From Paenibacillus sp. 1001270B_150601_E10 (lineage in GTDB: Bacteria; Bacillota; Bacilli; Paenibacillales; Paenibacillaceae): a stretch of DNA of 36,458 nucleotides. Location of the stretch: assembly GCF_015558675.1 (NCBI RefSeq), contig NZ_JADMOL010000015.1:1-36458 (forward strand), in the 5' to 3' direction. This document shows positions 24,321 to 33,654 of this stretch, one piece after another. The number at the start of each line of letters is the position of its first letter. Position 1 is the stretch's first letter. Position numbers and translations under genes: made by a program. Below the pieces are notes generated by a model. The model searched no databases. It was not told the origin of the DNA and was given only the letters and a program-made list of their open reading frames with translations.

Positions 24321-26039
24321 ATGGACCTCAGTATGTTGTTAATGTTGATTAATGCGTTTTTTGCAGTGGTGATCGGAATCTACTTTTGGAACCTATTGCG
24401 CAGCCAGAAGACGAACCGCTCCGCTGTTGATAGAGAATCTCGCAAGGAGATGGATAAGCTTCGCAAAATGCGCTCTATCTCGCTAACAAAGCCGCTGGCA
24501 GAGAAGACAAGACCTTCTCATATGAATGATATTGTCGGCCAGAAGGACGGGCTCAAGGCGCTAAAAGCCGCTCTTTGCAGTGCGAATCCGCAGCATGTCA
24601 TCGTATATGGACCTCCTGGCGTCGGCAAAACTGCGGCAGCTAGGGTTGTGCTGGAAGAAGCGAAGAAGAATCCGCTGTCGCCATTCACCCATGAGTCCAA
24701 GTTTATTGAGATTGATGCGACCACGGCTAGATTTGATGAGCGCGGGATTGCGGATCCGCTTATTGGATCGGTTCATGATCCCATTTACCAAGGGGCAGGT
24801 GCCATGGGGGTTGCTGGCATTCCGCAGCCGAAGCCAGGGGCGGTTACAAAGGCTCACGGGGGGATGCTTTTTATCGACGAGATTGGTGAACTGCATCCGA
24901 TACAAATGAACAAGCTGCTGAAGGTGCTGGAGGATCGCAAAGTCTATTTGGAAAGTGCCTACTATCATTCTGAAGATACGCATATCCCGAATTACATCCA
25001 TGATATCTTTCAAAATGGACTGCCAGCGGACTTTCGACTCGTTGGTGCCACGACTCGTTCGCCGCAGGATATTGCGCCTGCGCTACGCTCACGATGCATG
25101 GAGATCTTCTTCCGTCCTCTCTTGCCAGATGAGATTGAGAGCATTGCGGAACAGGCCATTCAGAAGATTGGATTCCCTCCAGCGCCGGAAGCGGTTCAAG
25201 TGCTGAAAAAATATGCCACGAATGGACGCGAGGCGGTCAACGTGGTGCAGCTCGCCGTTGGCTTGGCTTTATCCGAAGGCCGATCCACGATTGAGGCAGC
25301 TGATGTGGAGTGGGTTGTGAACAGCAGCCAGATCTCTCCGCGACCAGATCGGAAAGTTGCTGCCGAGCCTCAAATCGGCATTGTAAATGGCTTGGCGGTA
25401 TATGGACCGAATATGGGATCTTTGCTTGAGATTGAAGTCTCTGCCATTAAAGTGAAGAATGGTCATGGAAAGTTCAATATTACAGGCGTCGTCGATGAAG
25501 AAGAGCTCGGCGGAGGCAGCCGTACGCTTCGTCGGAAGAGCATGGCGAAGGGTTCAATCGAAAATGTGCTGACGGTGCTGCGAAGCTGCAGCTTCGAGAC
25601 GATGAACCACGATATTCATATCAACTTCCCGGGCGGATCGCCAGTGGATGGCCCATCTGCCGGGATTGCCATGGCTGTGGCGATTGCATCAGCGATCAAG
25701 CAGTGGCCAGTCGATAATCGCCTTGCCATGACAGGTGAGATTGGCATTCACGGGAAGGTGAAGCCTGTCGGCGGGGTGCTTGCCAAGGTGGAGGCAGCGT
25801 TCCAAGCAGGCGCAACGCGCGTGCTCATCCCGAAGGATAACTGGCAGGAAATCTTCGCTACGATAAGCGGAGGGCTTCAGGTTATTCCTGTCGAGAGCAT
25901 AGAGGAAGTGCTGCGCCATACGTTTGCAGGTCAAGTGGGCGAAGACGCCATTAAGCTGCCGAAGCCGTTCGAGCGGGCAGCAGGAACCTCGGTACCGTTC
26001 CTGCATGCAGAAGGCACAGATGCCAAGCATGCGGAATAG
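24321..26039 (+). CDS. lonB: ATP-dependent protease LonB
   Basis: A membrane-anchored Lon-type AAA+ protease of the LonB class found in spore formers, 572 aa. Residues 5-26 form an N-terminal hydrophobic anchor. The AAA+ domain has Walker A GPPGVGKT (97-104), Walker B GGMLFIDEIGEL and ATTRSPQDIAPALRSRC. The C-terminal Lon protease domain has the Ser-Lys dyad: Ser446 in DGPSAGIA and Lys489 in GGVLAKVEAA. It lacks the large N-terminal substrate domain of LonA. The start ATG follows GGGAGGATG. It precedes lonA, as in B. subtilis, where lonB is a sporulation gene; I did not identify a forespore-type promoter here. Confidence 0.96.
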   Translation: MDLSMLLMLINAFFAVVIGIYFWNLLRSQKTNRSAVDRESRKEMDKLRKMRSISLTKPLAEKTRPSHMNDIVGQKDGLKALKAALCSANPQHVIVYGPPGVGKTAAARVVLEEAKKNPLSPFTHESKFIEIDATTARFDERGIADPLIGSVHDPIYQGAGAMGVAGIPQPKPGAVTKAHGGMLFIDEIGELHPIQMNKLLKVLEDRKVYLESAYYHSEDTHIPNYIHDIFQNGLPADFRLVGATTRSPQDIAPALRSRCMEIFFRPLLPDEIESIAEQAIQKIGFPPAPEAVQVLKKYATNGREAVNVVQLAVGLALSEGRSTIEAADVEWVVNSSQISPRPDRKVAAEPQIGIVNGLAVYGPNMGSLLEIEVSAIKVKNGHGKFNITGVVDEEELGGGSRTLRRKSMAKGSIENVLTVLRSCSFETMNHDIHINFPGGSPVDGPSAGIAMAVAIASAIKQWPVDNRLAMTGEIGIHGKVKPVGGVLAKVEAAFQAGATRVLIPKDNWQEIFATISGGLQVIPVESIEEVLRHTFAGQVGEDAIKLPKPFERAAGTSVPFLHAEGTDAKHAE

Positions 26040-26052
26040 CGCACCAAAATTG

Positions 26053-26086
26053 GTGTTTTGAAACACAATTTGTTAAACTTGATAAA
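26053..26086 (+). promoter_or_regulatory. Probable lonA promoter with overlapping palindrome
   Basis: The palindrome GTGTTT-TG-AAACAC (26053-26066) covers a -35 TTGAAA (26058-26063), with a 17-bp spacer and a -10-like GATAAA (26081-26086). It could be an operator, or part of a hairpin that ends the lonB transcript. It does not match a CtsR heptad repeat. Confidence 0.4.
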
Positions 26087-26095
26087 GACAACAGC

Positions 26096-26155
26096 AAACC
26101 TTTATTCCTTCTTGATGGATCATGGTGTGACCGCATGAGGGATAAAGGTTTTGTT
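26096..26155 (+). terminator. Leader hairpin before lonA (possible attenuator)
   Basis: AAACCTTTATtCC (26096-26108) pairs with GGGATAAAGGTTT (26140-26152), leaving a 31-nt loop and a short U-rich tail just before the lonA start. It may be the lonB terminator or a lonA leader structure. Confidence 0.4.
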
Positions 26156-26180
26156 ATATGAACATATCGTTGGGGGTGCC

Positions 26181-28517
26181 ATGAAGATGGGGCTTAAACT
26201 GGCAAAGGAACGGAAGCTTCCTCTATTGCCGCTAAGAGGATTGCTTGTGTATCCAAGCATGGTGCTTCATCTGGACGTCGGTCGCGAAAAATCGGTGAAG
26301 GCGCTTGAACAGGCGATGCTGGAAGATCAAGAGATGCTGCTGTGCTCTCAAAAAGAAAATAGCATCGAGGAGCCTTCTCATGAGGATATTTATCGAATCG
26401 GTACATTGGTGAAAATTCGCCAAATGTTAAGGCTTCCGAACAGTACGATTCGAGTGCTCGTCGAGGGCGTGTCGCGTGCAGAGATAGCTGAGTATGTTCC
26501 AAACGAGGAATATTATGAAGTGAAGGCATTGCTTATCAAGGATCAGACAGACGTTACGCCTGAGATCGAAGCTTTGATGAGGACGCTGCTCGCCCAGTTT
26601 GAAAGCTATGTGAATTTATCCAAAAAAGTAACACAAGAGACCTTCGCGACGGTATCGGATATTGAAGAGCCTGGGCGCTTTGCGGATGTGATGGCTAGCC
26701 ATTTGCCGCTCAAGATTAAGGATAAGCAGCATTTGCTTGAGACGGTGGATATTAAAGAGCGACTAACAGAGCTTCTTCAACTTCTGAACAATGAGAGCGA
26801 AGTGCTTGATATGGAGAAGAAGATTAACTCTCAGGTGAAAAAGCAGATTGAAAAGACACAAAAAGAATACTATTTGCGTGAGCAGATGAAGGCGATCCAA
26901 AAAGAACTCGGCGATAAGGAAGGACGAGCTGGAGAGGTTGAGGAGCTAAGACAGAAGCTAAGCGAGATCGATGCGCCGGAAAAGGTTGCGGAGAAGGCGA
27001 AGAAGGAAATCGACCGCCTGGAGAAGATGCCAGCTACCTCTGCGGAGGGCTCAGTCGTTCGCAATTACATCGATTGGCTTTTAGCGGTTCCTTGGTCCAA
27101 GCAGTCTGAGGATGTATTGGATCTGGACCGTGCAGAGGAGATTCTTGAAGCCGATCATTATGGACTGGAGAAGCCGAAGGAGCGGGTGCTTGAATACTTG
27201 GCTGTGCAGCAGCTGGTTAAGCAGATGAAGGGCCCAATTCTATGTCTGGTGGGGCCTCCAGGGGTAGGAAAGACCTCGCTCGCAAGATCAATCGCGAAGT
27301 CGCTAGAACGCCAATTTGTCCGTATTTCCCTCGGCGGTGTTCGAGATGAGGCGGAGATACGCGGCCATCGTAGAACCTACGTAGGTGCAATGCCTGGACG
27401 AATCGTACAATCCTTGAAAACGGCGGAAACGATGAATCCAGTAATGCTGCTGGACGAAATCGACAAGATGGCGAATGACTTTAGAGGAGATCCTGCATCT
27501 GCACTGCTCGAGGTGCTGGATCCAGAGCAAAATCATACGTTTAGCGACCACTTTATGGAAGTGCCGGTGGATTTATCGCATGTTATGTTTGTGACGACAG
27601 CAAATACCGTACATAATATTCCTAGACCGCTGCTTGATCGGATGGAATTGATTTCGCTATCTGGCTACACGGAGCTTGAAAAGCTGGAGATTGCTCTTAG
27701 ACATCTGCTCGGCAAGCAGAAGAAAGCCCACGGCCTTGACGAGGAGCAGTTGATTCTATCGAATGAAGTGATTCAGAAGACCATCCGCCTGTATACGCGT
27801 GAGGCAGGCGTACGTCAATTGGAGCAGCAGCTTGCAGCCGTATGCCGGAAGGCGGCCAAGCGCATCGTATCGGAGAAGCTTGAACAGGTGGTCATTCAGC
27901 CTGACGAGCTAGAGGACTATCTAGGAATGCCTCGCTTCCGCTATGGGCAATCCGAGGAGAATCATCAGATCGGCATGGTAACGGGACTCGCTTGGACGGA
28001 AGTAGGAGGCGATACGCTTACGATTGAGGTCGCGATTGTTCCTGGCTCCGGGAAGCTTCTGCTTACTGGAAAGCTTGGGGACGTTATGAAGGAGTCTGCG
28101 CAGGCAGCGTTCAGCTATGTTCGTTCCAAGGCGAGCGAGCTTGGCTTGGATGAGAGTTTCCACGAGAAGCTGGATATTCATATTCACGTTCCGGAGGGGG
28201 CTATACCGAAGGACGGGCCTTCAGCCGGTATCTCGATGGCAACCGCGCTTGTCTCGGCATTGACGAAGCACTACGTGTCCAAGGATGTTGCTATGACAGG
28301 CGAGATTACACTTCGCGGTCGCGTGCTGCCAATTGGCGGTTTGAAGGAAAAGTCGCTTGCAGCTCACCGAGCAGGTATTCGCAAGGTGATTTTTCCGCAT
28401 GACAACATCAGAGATCTTGAAGAAATACCGGAGATCATCCGAGAAGACATGACATTTGTTCCGGTGAAGCACCTGGATGAAGTGCTAGAGCATGCCCTAG
28501 TGCCGTCGGAATCATAA
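26181..28517 (+). CDS. lonA: ATP-dependent protease LonA
   Basis: The soluble Lon protease that removes damaged and regulatory proteins. It is about 778 aa, standard for Firmicutes. The N-terminal LON substrate domain starts with [24 protein letters not shown] coiled-coil follows at about 185-290 ([32 protein letters not shown]). The AAA+ domain has [15 protein letters not shown] and MLLDEIDK. The protease domain has Ser in DGPSAGIS and Lys in [17 protein letters not shown] 26181 lies close behind GGGGGTG; ATG 26187 has better spacing, so the start is uncertain by two codons. A TTG at 26151 is also in frame but has no good site. lonB lies directly upstream and engB 76 bp downstream. Confidence 0.97.
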   Translation: MKMGLKLAKERKLPLLPLRGLLVYPSMVLHLDVGREKSVKALEQAMLEDQEMLLCSQKENSIEEPSHEDIYRIGTLVKIRQMLRLPNSTIRVLVEGVSRAEIAEYVPNEEYYEVKALLIKDQTDVTPEIEALMRTLLAQFESYVNLSKKVTQETFATVSDIEEPGRFADVMASHLPLKIKDKQHLLETVDIKERLTELLQLLNNESEVLDMEKKINSQVKKQIEKTQKEYYLREQMKAIQKELGDKEGRAGEVEELRQKLSEIDAPEKVAEKAKKEIDRLEKMPATSAEGSVVRNYIDWLLAVPWSKQSEDVLDLDRAEEILEADHYGLEKPKERVLEYLAVQQLVKQMKGPILCLVGPPGVGKTSLARSIAKSLERQFVRISLGGVRDEAEIRGHRRTYVGAMPGRIVQSLKTAETMNPVMLLDEIDKMANDFRGDPASALLEVLDPEQNHTFSDHFMEVPVDLSHVMFVTTANTVHNIPRPLLDRMELISLSGYTELEKLEIALRHLLGKQKKAHGLDEEQLILSNEVIQKTIRLYTREAGVRQLEQQLAAVCRKAAKRIVSEKLEQVVIQPDELEDYLGMPRFRYGQSEENHQIGMVTGLAWTEVGGDTLTIEVAIVPGSGKLLLTGKLGDVMKESAQAAFSYVRSKASELGLDESFHEKLDIHIHVPEGAIPKDGPSAGISMATALVSALTKHYVSKDVAMTGEITLRGRVLPIGGLKEKSLAAHRAGIRKVIFPHDNIRDLEEIPEIIREDMTFVPVKHLDEVLEHALVPSES

Positions 28518-28593
28518 ATATAGACCGTACCAACAGCGGGCGCTCTGAACCAGTGCCCGCTTCCCTATGTGTGGTTTGGAAGGTGGAGATGCA

Positions 28594-29250
28594 GTGAAAA
28601 TTACGAATGCGGAATTTATCATCAGCGCGGTAGGACCCGCGCAATATCCTGAGGACGGACTGCCGGAAATTGCTCTGGCGGGGCGCTCGAATGTGGGAAA
28701 GTCCTCTCTTATTAATAAGCTTATTCAGCGGCGCAACCTGGCTCGTACCAGCTCGCAACCAGGTAAGACGCAGCACCTGAACTATTATCGTATTAATGAT
28801 CAAATGTACTTTGTGGACGTTCCGGGATATGGCTTTGCGAAGGTGTCAAAGACGCAGCGTCAAGCTTGGGGGAGAATGATCGAGGCTTATCTACAAGAGC
28901 GCGAGCCGCTGCAACTCGTTATTCAAGTGATCGATCTTCGTCATCCTCCAACGAAGGATGATATAGCCATGTATGAGTGGCTTACTCATTATGAGATTCC
29001 AATTTGTATCGTGGCAACAAAGGCGGACAAGATTCCTCGAAGCAAGTGGCAGAAGCATCTGAAAGAGGTTCGTACGACGCTGGGACTCCCATCCGGAGCT
29101 CCCCTCATCATGTTCTCTTCTGAGACAGGAGCAGGGCGTGATGAGCTGTGGGAATTCATCAATCAACACGTAAAGCCGCTTGAGGGTGATGCCGACAGTG
29201 AGCTTGCTGCTCAGGAACTGCAAGCAGGGCAAGACGAAGCAACAGAGTAA
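28594..29250 (+). CDS. engB: Ribosome biogenesis GTPase EngB/YsxC
   Basis: A TrmE-Era-Septin-EngA-type GTPase (YihA/YsxC) needed for 50S subunit assembly. The 218-aa protein has G1 [10 protein letters not shown]2 around TSSQPGKT, G3 [11 protein letters not shown]4 TKADK and G5 FSSETG. I chose the GTG at 28594 because it is preceded by AAGGTGGAG at proper distance and gives the family N-terminus [13 protein letters not shown]; the upstream ATG at 28567 would add nine unconserved residues. lonA-engB order is conserved with B. subtilis (lonA-ysxC). The acidic tail (about 200-218) is non-conserved. Confidence 0.96.
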   Translation: MKITNAEFIISAVGPAQYPEDGLPEIALAGRSNVGKSSLINKLIQRRNLARTSSQPGKTQHLNYYRINDQMYFVDVPGYGFAKVSKTQRQAWGRMIEAYLQEREPLQLVIQVIDLRHPPTKDDIAMYEWLTHYEIPICIVATKADKIPRSKWQKHLKEVRTTLGLPSGAPLIMFSSETGAGRDELWEFINQHVKPLEGDADSELAAQELQAGQDEATE

Positions 29251-29298
29251 TGTTGAATAAATTGGTCGTACCAATGAACATATGCGAATTCATTGGAT

Positions 29299-29326
29299 AA
29301 AGAGCGGGGTGAACCTGCTCTTTTTT
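29299..29326 (+). terminator. Intrinsic terminator of engB
   Basis: The stem AAAGAGC (29299-29305) / GCTCTTT (29317-29323) is followed by a T-run. Confidence 0.8.
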
Positions 29327-29678
29327 ATTTTTGGAGCGGAGTGGCTGCGAGTGAATATACATGTTTATTCAAAAAATGGATATACAGAAGCCTTTTTTCA
29401 CGAGATATAAGGGACAAGTTATCTCTTAAAATAGACGAGCAATAAGGAGCGTCGTGATGGACAAGCAGGATGAATAATTTCGCATCGGTGCATGTAAATA
29501 CGCGAATGATTGTAAAAAATCATAAGCATTCTGGTGGTTGTTTCGGCTGAATTGCCGTTCATAACGATTTTTGCACATAAATTCAACTTTTCTTGGGGGC
29601 TACATAACAGGAATTCTGAGCAGTCGTGTAGTATAATAACATATAGGTAGGAAACGGTTAAGAATTGAGGAGATACTT
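29327..29678. other. Intergenic region before the 198-aa gene
   Basis: About 350 bp without a supported gene. A perfect TATAAT at 29632-29637 is a likely -10 for the next gene, but I see no good -35. Confidence 0.45.
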
Positions 29679-30275
29679 ATGGCTAGACGATTAGCCACAG
29701 AATATGTGAAAGCCCGTATGCAGTTGACAGAATCTCAGTTGCCCCACTTATTGCAGTCGTTCCTGGGTCAATCCATCGTATGGCATGTTAAGGTGCTGGA
29801 GAATGGCAGTCAGGAGGTAGTGCTTGAAGACGGTCAAGGGGATGAGGTTACCTTTCTGTTTGAGAAGCAAGGCAATCGGTATGTCTGTGTAACGTCTTGT
29901 CGCTTGGAACGGCCGAAGCTCACGCAAGTGATGCAGAAGCTGGTCGCAACCTTCCGTGGAGAAGCTGTGGTGAATCGTATCTTTGCTGGTTTCACCATGA
30001 CTTATTACTATGTAGAAGGCACCGTGCAGCGTATTGTGCAGCATCAGGGCGGAGAGAACCGCCTTATATACGAGCGCAAGGATCAGAACAAGGTGAAGGA
30101 ACTTGCGCAATTATTTCATCAAGACAACGTTGAACGTAAGATTGCAGAGCTAAAGCGCCAGATCAACAAATGGCTGGATGCTCGCAATCTGGCAAGTGAT
30201 AAGGATTCGGTTCAAGCTATTGATGAGCAATTAAACCAGCTTGTTCATCAATTGTTTGTACTAGAGGCATATTGA
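29679..30275 (+). CDS. Conserved hypothetical protein (198 aa)
   Basis: I do not recognise a family. It is a soluble protein with a basic N-terminus (MARRLATEYVKARM), a central beta-rich part (about 30-135, alternating short strands such as QSIVWHVKVLENGSQEVVLEDG and FTMTYYYVEGTVQRIV), and a C-terminal helical region (about 140-198, KVKELAQLFHQDNVERKIAELKRQINKWLDARN) that looks like a coiled coil. No signal peptide or membrane segment. The ATG has GAGGAG upstream. It has its own -10-like TATAAT and its own terminator, so it is likely monocistronic. Function unknown. Confidence 0.8.
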   Translation: MARRLATEYVKARMQLTESQLPHLLQSFLGQSIVWHVKVLENGSQEVVLEDGQGDEVTFLFEKQGNRYVCVTSCRLERPKLTQVMQKLVATFRGEAVVNRIFAGFTMTYYYVEGTVQRIVQHQGGENRLIYERKDQNKVKELAQLFHQDNVERKIAELKRQINKWLDARNLASDKDSVQAIDEQLNQLVHQLFVLEAY

Positions 30276-30292
30276 TCCCATTAAGGGATAGG

Positions 30293-30321
30293 AGAAGGCT
30301 GCCGGCGTGTGGCCTTCTTTT
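30293..30321 (+). terminator. Intrinsic terminator of the 198-aa gene
   Basis: The stem AGAAGGC (30293-30299) / GCCTTCT (30312-30318) runs into TTTT. Confidence 0.75.
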
Positions 30322-30701
30322 CATTTGTTGGGCATCTTTAGACGAAATGGTGACCTTTTTCCGTATTTGTTCCGGATATGAAACGCATATTTGGGAAAAT
30401 AACGAACGATTATAAAAACATTTTACAAAAAAGATAAAGAACCGAACAGGCTCCCGAACCATATTTTAATGTGTGATTCAGAACGTTCGGCAGGCACTCT
30501 ATGCATGTCTCGAAAAAAAAGAGTTGCAATCGAACGCATAAGATGTTATTTTTATTCTCGTTGAACACAATATTAGGAACCAGGATTCACTCAGGACATT
30601 GTATGTTGCGAGAGATTATTCCCTCGGGAAGTGAATGACGTAGGTCCTAGCGGATGAAATTTTTTTCAAACATTTTATTCCTAGGAAGGGGGAACCGGAA
30701 G
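30322..30701 (+). other. Leader/intergenic region before speD
   Basis: About 380 bp with no gene. The last 120 bp can fold: AGGA (30582-30585) with TCCT (30645-30648) and TTCACT (30586-30591) with AGTGAA (30630-30635), enclosing a smaller hairpin. This may be an mRNA leader structure of speD; it does not match a riboswitch class I know. Confidence 0.35.
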
Positions 30702-31100
30702 ATGGAGTACTCTACTTTCGGAAGACACGTTGCAGTTGATGCTTGGGGAGTTAATTTTGACATGCTTAACGATGCTGAATATCTCCAAACCCAACTCGTA
30801 GAAGCTGCAGAGGTTTGCGGTGCTACTGTACTATCGGTTCAAGCTCAGCAATTTGAGCCGCAAGGAGCAACTGTGCTCGTCTTATTGTCGGAAAGTCATC
30901 TTTCCATTCACACTTATCCTGAACGTGGATTTGCAGCAATTGACTGTTACACATGTGGTGACACTGTAGATCCTCAAGCAGCGATTGATTACCTGGTGTC
31001 CGTCTTGAAACCAGAGAAGACTTATGCGAAGAAGTTGGTTCGCGGTATCGGCGAGATGGAAGTTATAACGCCTGAGATCAAAGCAGCAGAGCTAGTTTAA
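30702..31100 (+). CDS. speD: S-adenosylmethionine decarboxylase proenzyme
   Basis: Makes decarboxylated SAM, the aminopropyl donor for spermidine. It is a short bacterial-type proenzyme (132 aa) that cleaves itself to create a pyruvoyl cofactor: the cleavage site is Glu64-Ser65 in SESHLSIHTYPE, and the catalytic Cys lies in CYTCGD (Cys85). The ATG at 30702 is preceded by GGAAGGGGG and gives the family start (MEYSTFGRHVAVDAWG); an upstream in-frame ATG at 30654 lacks a site. A terminator follows, so it is probably a single-gene unit. No spermidine synthase gene lies in the window. Confidence 0.96.
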   Translation: MEYSTFGRHVAVDAWGVNFDMLNDAEYLQTQLVEAAEVCGATVLSVQAQQFEPQGATVLVLLSESHLSIHTYPERGFAAIDCYTCGDTVDPQAAIDYLVSVLKPEKTYAKKLVRGIGEMEVITPEIKAAELV

Positions 31101-31183
31101 GCTTTACCTTGTTCGAAATTAGCGTGCCTTTGAGAAGGCGCCGGTGCTGTGACTGTTAGGATACAAATGCACGTCGTATAAAG

Positions 31184-31217
31184 CAGACTCGTCCATGTGG
31201 CGAGTCTGTTTTATTTT
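31184..31217 (+). terminator. Intrinsic terminator of speD
   Basis: A perfect 8-bp stem CAGACTCG (31184-31191) / CGAGTCTG (31201-31208) is followed by TTTTATTTT. Confidence 0.85.
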
Positions 31218-31350
31218 GACCATCATAGCTTTGACGAATCGGTGTCGAAAAGAATTACCATGTATACAGTCTGCAGTAGAATGATATAATACGAATTGGA
31301 ATCTTTTTCATGGTTTAGTCATAAATGCAGAACTCTAAATTGTCGAACTG

Positions 31351-31376
31351 TGCTATAATGAGAATGATTATTATCA
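31351..31376 (+). promoter_or_regulatory. hemA promoter with overlapping Fur/PerR-type box
   Basis: An extended -10, TGCTATAAT (31351-31359), is overlapped by an AT-rich inverted repeat. TGAGAATGATTATTA (31359-31373) matches the 7-1-7 Fur-family consensus TGATAAT-N-ATTATCA at 12 of 14 positions, and a second overlapping match ends at 31376. PerR is known to control hemA in B. subtilis; Fur would couple heme synthesis to iron. The sequence alone does not choose between them. Confidence 0.65.
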
Positions 31377-31418
31377 CAGCAATATTCTAATTACTATGAT
31401 TAAAGCAGGTGAGCATCT

Positions 31419-32798
31419 ATGCATGTAGTTGTCGTCGGCATGAATTACCGCACGGCACCTGTAGAGATTCGGGAAAGATTTGCCCTATCTGAACATCAGT
31501 TGACCGATGCTCTTCAGCAGCTCCTACAAGTAGAAAGCGTATCTGAATGCGTGATCGTTTCCACCTGCAATCGTACAGAGTGGTATGTTGTCGTGGATCG
31601 CATGCATATGTGCGGTCATGATATCAGACATTTTATGGAGCAGTGGTACGGTGTTGAAAGACGTGTCTTCACTCCTTACTTATATATTCATGAATCCGAG
31701 CGCGCGATTGAGCACTTGTTCCGCGTGACAGCAGGGCTTGATTCTATGGTTGTTGGCGAGACACAGATTCTTGGACAGATTCGCCAAGCCTTTCTCCATG
31801 CACAGGAGCAAGGGGCAACAGGGACTTGCTTCAATCATGTGTTCAAGCAAGCCATTACCTTTGCGAAGCGTGCGCACGTCGAGACGAATATCAATGATAA
31901 TGCGGTATCGGTAAGCTATGCAGCCATTGAGCTTGGAAAGCGGATATTTGGTTCGTTTGCCGGCAAGAAGGTGCTAATCCTTGGGGCTGGCAAGATGAGT
32001 GAATTAACGGTTAAGCACCTGTATAGTCAGGGTGCTGCCGAAGTGATGGTGGCGAATCGCACGCTGCATCGCGCGGAAGAGCTAGCAAAGCAGTATCAAG
32101 GGAGAGCTTGTACGCTTGATAATGTGAAGTCGTTGCTGCCTGAAGCGGATATCGTAATCAGCTCTACAGGATCTCCGACATACGTGCTTCGTGCATCCGA
32201 TGTTGAGCGAATGATGAAGCAGCGTCGGACACGGCCGTTGTTTCTCATTGATATCGCAGTACCAAGAGATTTGGATCCAGGGATTGGGGAAGTATCGAAC
32301 GTCTTCTTGTATGATATTGACGACCTTGAAGGGATCGTGCAAAGCAATCTTGAAGTACGCGACAAAGCCGCTCTTAAGATTGAAGACATGATTGATGAAG
32401 AGCTTGTCGAGTATCGCCATTGGCTCCAAATGCTGGGTGTACATCCTCTGATTCGTTCCTTGCAGTCGAAGGCGAATCGTATTCATGAGAATACGCTGGA
32501 TAGCATGTTCAAGAAGCTGCCGGACTTAAGCGATCGGGAAGCGAAAGTCATTCGTCAGCTCACAAAGAGCATGCTGAATCAGATGATGCACGATCCAATC
32601 TTGCAGATTAAAGAGCTTGCTGCGGGTAAAAATGGCGCAGATGCTATGCACTATTTTGCCGAGCTATTTGCTCTAGAAGAGGAAGAGAAGGGGAAGCTTG
32701 ACTCTGCTCCAGCGACTCTCTCTCGAAAAAAAGAAGAGAGAGCATCACACCCCGAACAGGAGAAGCCCTCGCTAAATTGGGCGGCTGTTACATGGTAA
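31419..32798 (+). CDS. hemA: Glutamyl-tRNA reductase
   Basis: First committed enzyme of the C5 tetrapyrrole pathway: reduces glutamyl-tRNA(Glu) to glutamate-1-semialdehyde with NADPH. The 459-aa protein has the catalytic Cys50 in STCNRTEWY, GLDSMVVGETQILGQ, an NADPH-binding motif LILGAGKMSE near residue 190, and the C-terminal dimerisation helices. The tail after about residue 425 (KGKLDSAPATLSRKKEERASHPEQEKP) is low-complexity and non-conserved. The ATG follows CAGGTGAG. First gene of the hem operon, controlled by a Fur/PerR-type box. Confidence 0.98.
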   Translation: MHVVVVGMNYRTAPVEIRERFALSEHQLTDALQQLLQVESVSECVIVSTCNRTEWYVVVDRMHMCGHDIRHFMEQWYGVERRVFTPYLYIHESERAIEHLFRVTAGLDSMVVGETQILGQIRQAFLHAQEQGATGTCFNHVFKQAITFAKRAHVETNINDNAVSVSYAAIELGKRIFGSFAGKKVLILGAGKMSELTVKHLYSQGAAEVMVANRTLHRAEELAKQYQGRACTLDNVKSLLPEADIVISSTGSPTYVLRASDVERMMKQRRTRPLFLIDIAVPRDLDPGIGEVSNVFLYDIDDLEGIVQSNLEVRDKAALKIEDMIDEELVEYRHWLQMLGVHPLIRSLQSKANRIHENTLDSMFKKLPDLSDREAKVIRQLTKSMLNQMMHDPILQIKELAAGKNGADAMHYFAELFALEEEEKGKLDSAPATLSRKKEERASHPEQEKPSLNWAAVTW

Positions 32799-32828
32799 GT
32801 GTTATTATACAGGGGGCGACAGGCTCAT

Positions 32829-33650
32829 ATGGTAACGAGCAGCTGGATCTATGATGCGATCATTTACACTTATGCCCTGAGCCTTCTGTTTTATTTCTCT
32901 GATGTGATGGATGTAAATCGGAGAGCGAAGCGGATTGGTACAGGGCTTCTTGTTTTAGTATGGGTAAGTGAGACGATTTTTCTCATTACTCGCATTATTC
33001 GTCATCAAAGCGGCGAGATGTTCAGCAGCTTTGAATTTATGTTTATGTTTGCATGGCTGTTGATCACGGTATCCTTAGTCATCAACCGTTTCTTCCAAAT
33101 TGAGTTTATCGTCTTTATTGTTAATTTAATCGGATTTGTATTGCTATTGATTAATATGCTGAATGACCCCACAGCGCCAAGCTCCATGGGCGAGTGGGAG
33201 ATGCTTCGGAACCTGCTCGTCTTTCATGTCGGCTTAGCGGCCTGCGGGTTTGCTGCTTTTACCCTAAGCGCGGTGTATGCTGGCATGTATTTGTTTTTGC
33301 ATTATCGGTTGAAGAAGCGGAAATGGTCGGATGCCGTTAGGCGGCTTCCAAGCCTAGATCGGATTGAGCGAGCTTCCTATATTGCAAGCACGATTGGCAT
33401 ACCATTATTTTTGCTGTCGTTGTCTGTTGCTATTTCTGCAGTGTGGCTCGGTAATCGCTCCGAGCTTTTGTTGGATTTTAAAGTATGGTTCACCGTACTT
33501 GTCATCGTAATGTACGGCAGCCATCTGTTGTGGCGAAGAGCATTTCCAGGCATGCAGCTTGCTTACTTCAACTTGGTCTGCTATGCGATCATGCTCTTGA
33601 ATTATGGTTTGAACAGTATATCCACATTCCACCGCTGGATGGGAGTGTAA
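32829..33650 (+). CDS. hemX: HemX-like membrane protein (CcsA/cytochrome c assembly family)
   Basis: An integral membrane protein of about 273 aa with roughly eight hydrophobic helices, in the conserved position after hemA. In B. subtilis HemX lowers HemA protein levels. It belongs to the CcmC/CcsA-like cytochrome c assembly superfamily, which handles heme. Visible traits are FSSFEFMFMFAWLLITVSL near residue 65, FHVGLAACGFAAFTLSAVYAGMYLFLHYRLK near 140, and a C-terminal half with FKVWFTVLVIVMYGSHLLWRRA. The ATG at 32829 gives a sensible first helix; AGGGGG lies 12 bp upstream, so the site is not ideal. An in-frame upstream start would touch the hemA stop. Confidence 0.88.
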   Translation: MVTSSWIYDAIIYTYALSLLFYFSDVMDVNRRAKRIGTGLLVLVWVSETIFLITRIIRHQSGEMFSSFEFMFMFAWLLITVSLVINRFFQIEFIVFIVNLIGFVLLLINMLNDPTAPSSMGEWEMLRNLLVFHVGLAACGFAAFTLSAVYAGMYLFLHYRLKKRKWSDAVRRLPSLDRIERASYIASTIGIPLFLLSLSVAISAVWLGNRSELLLDFKVWFTVLVIVMYGSHLLWRRAFPGMQLAYFNLVCYAIMLLNYGLNSISTFHRWMGV

Positions 33651-33654
33651 GTAC

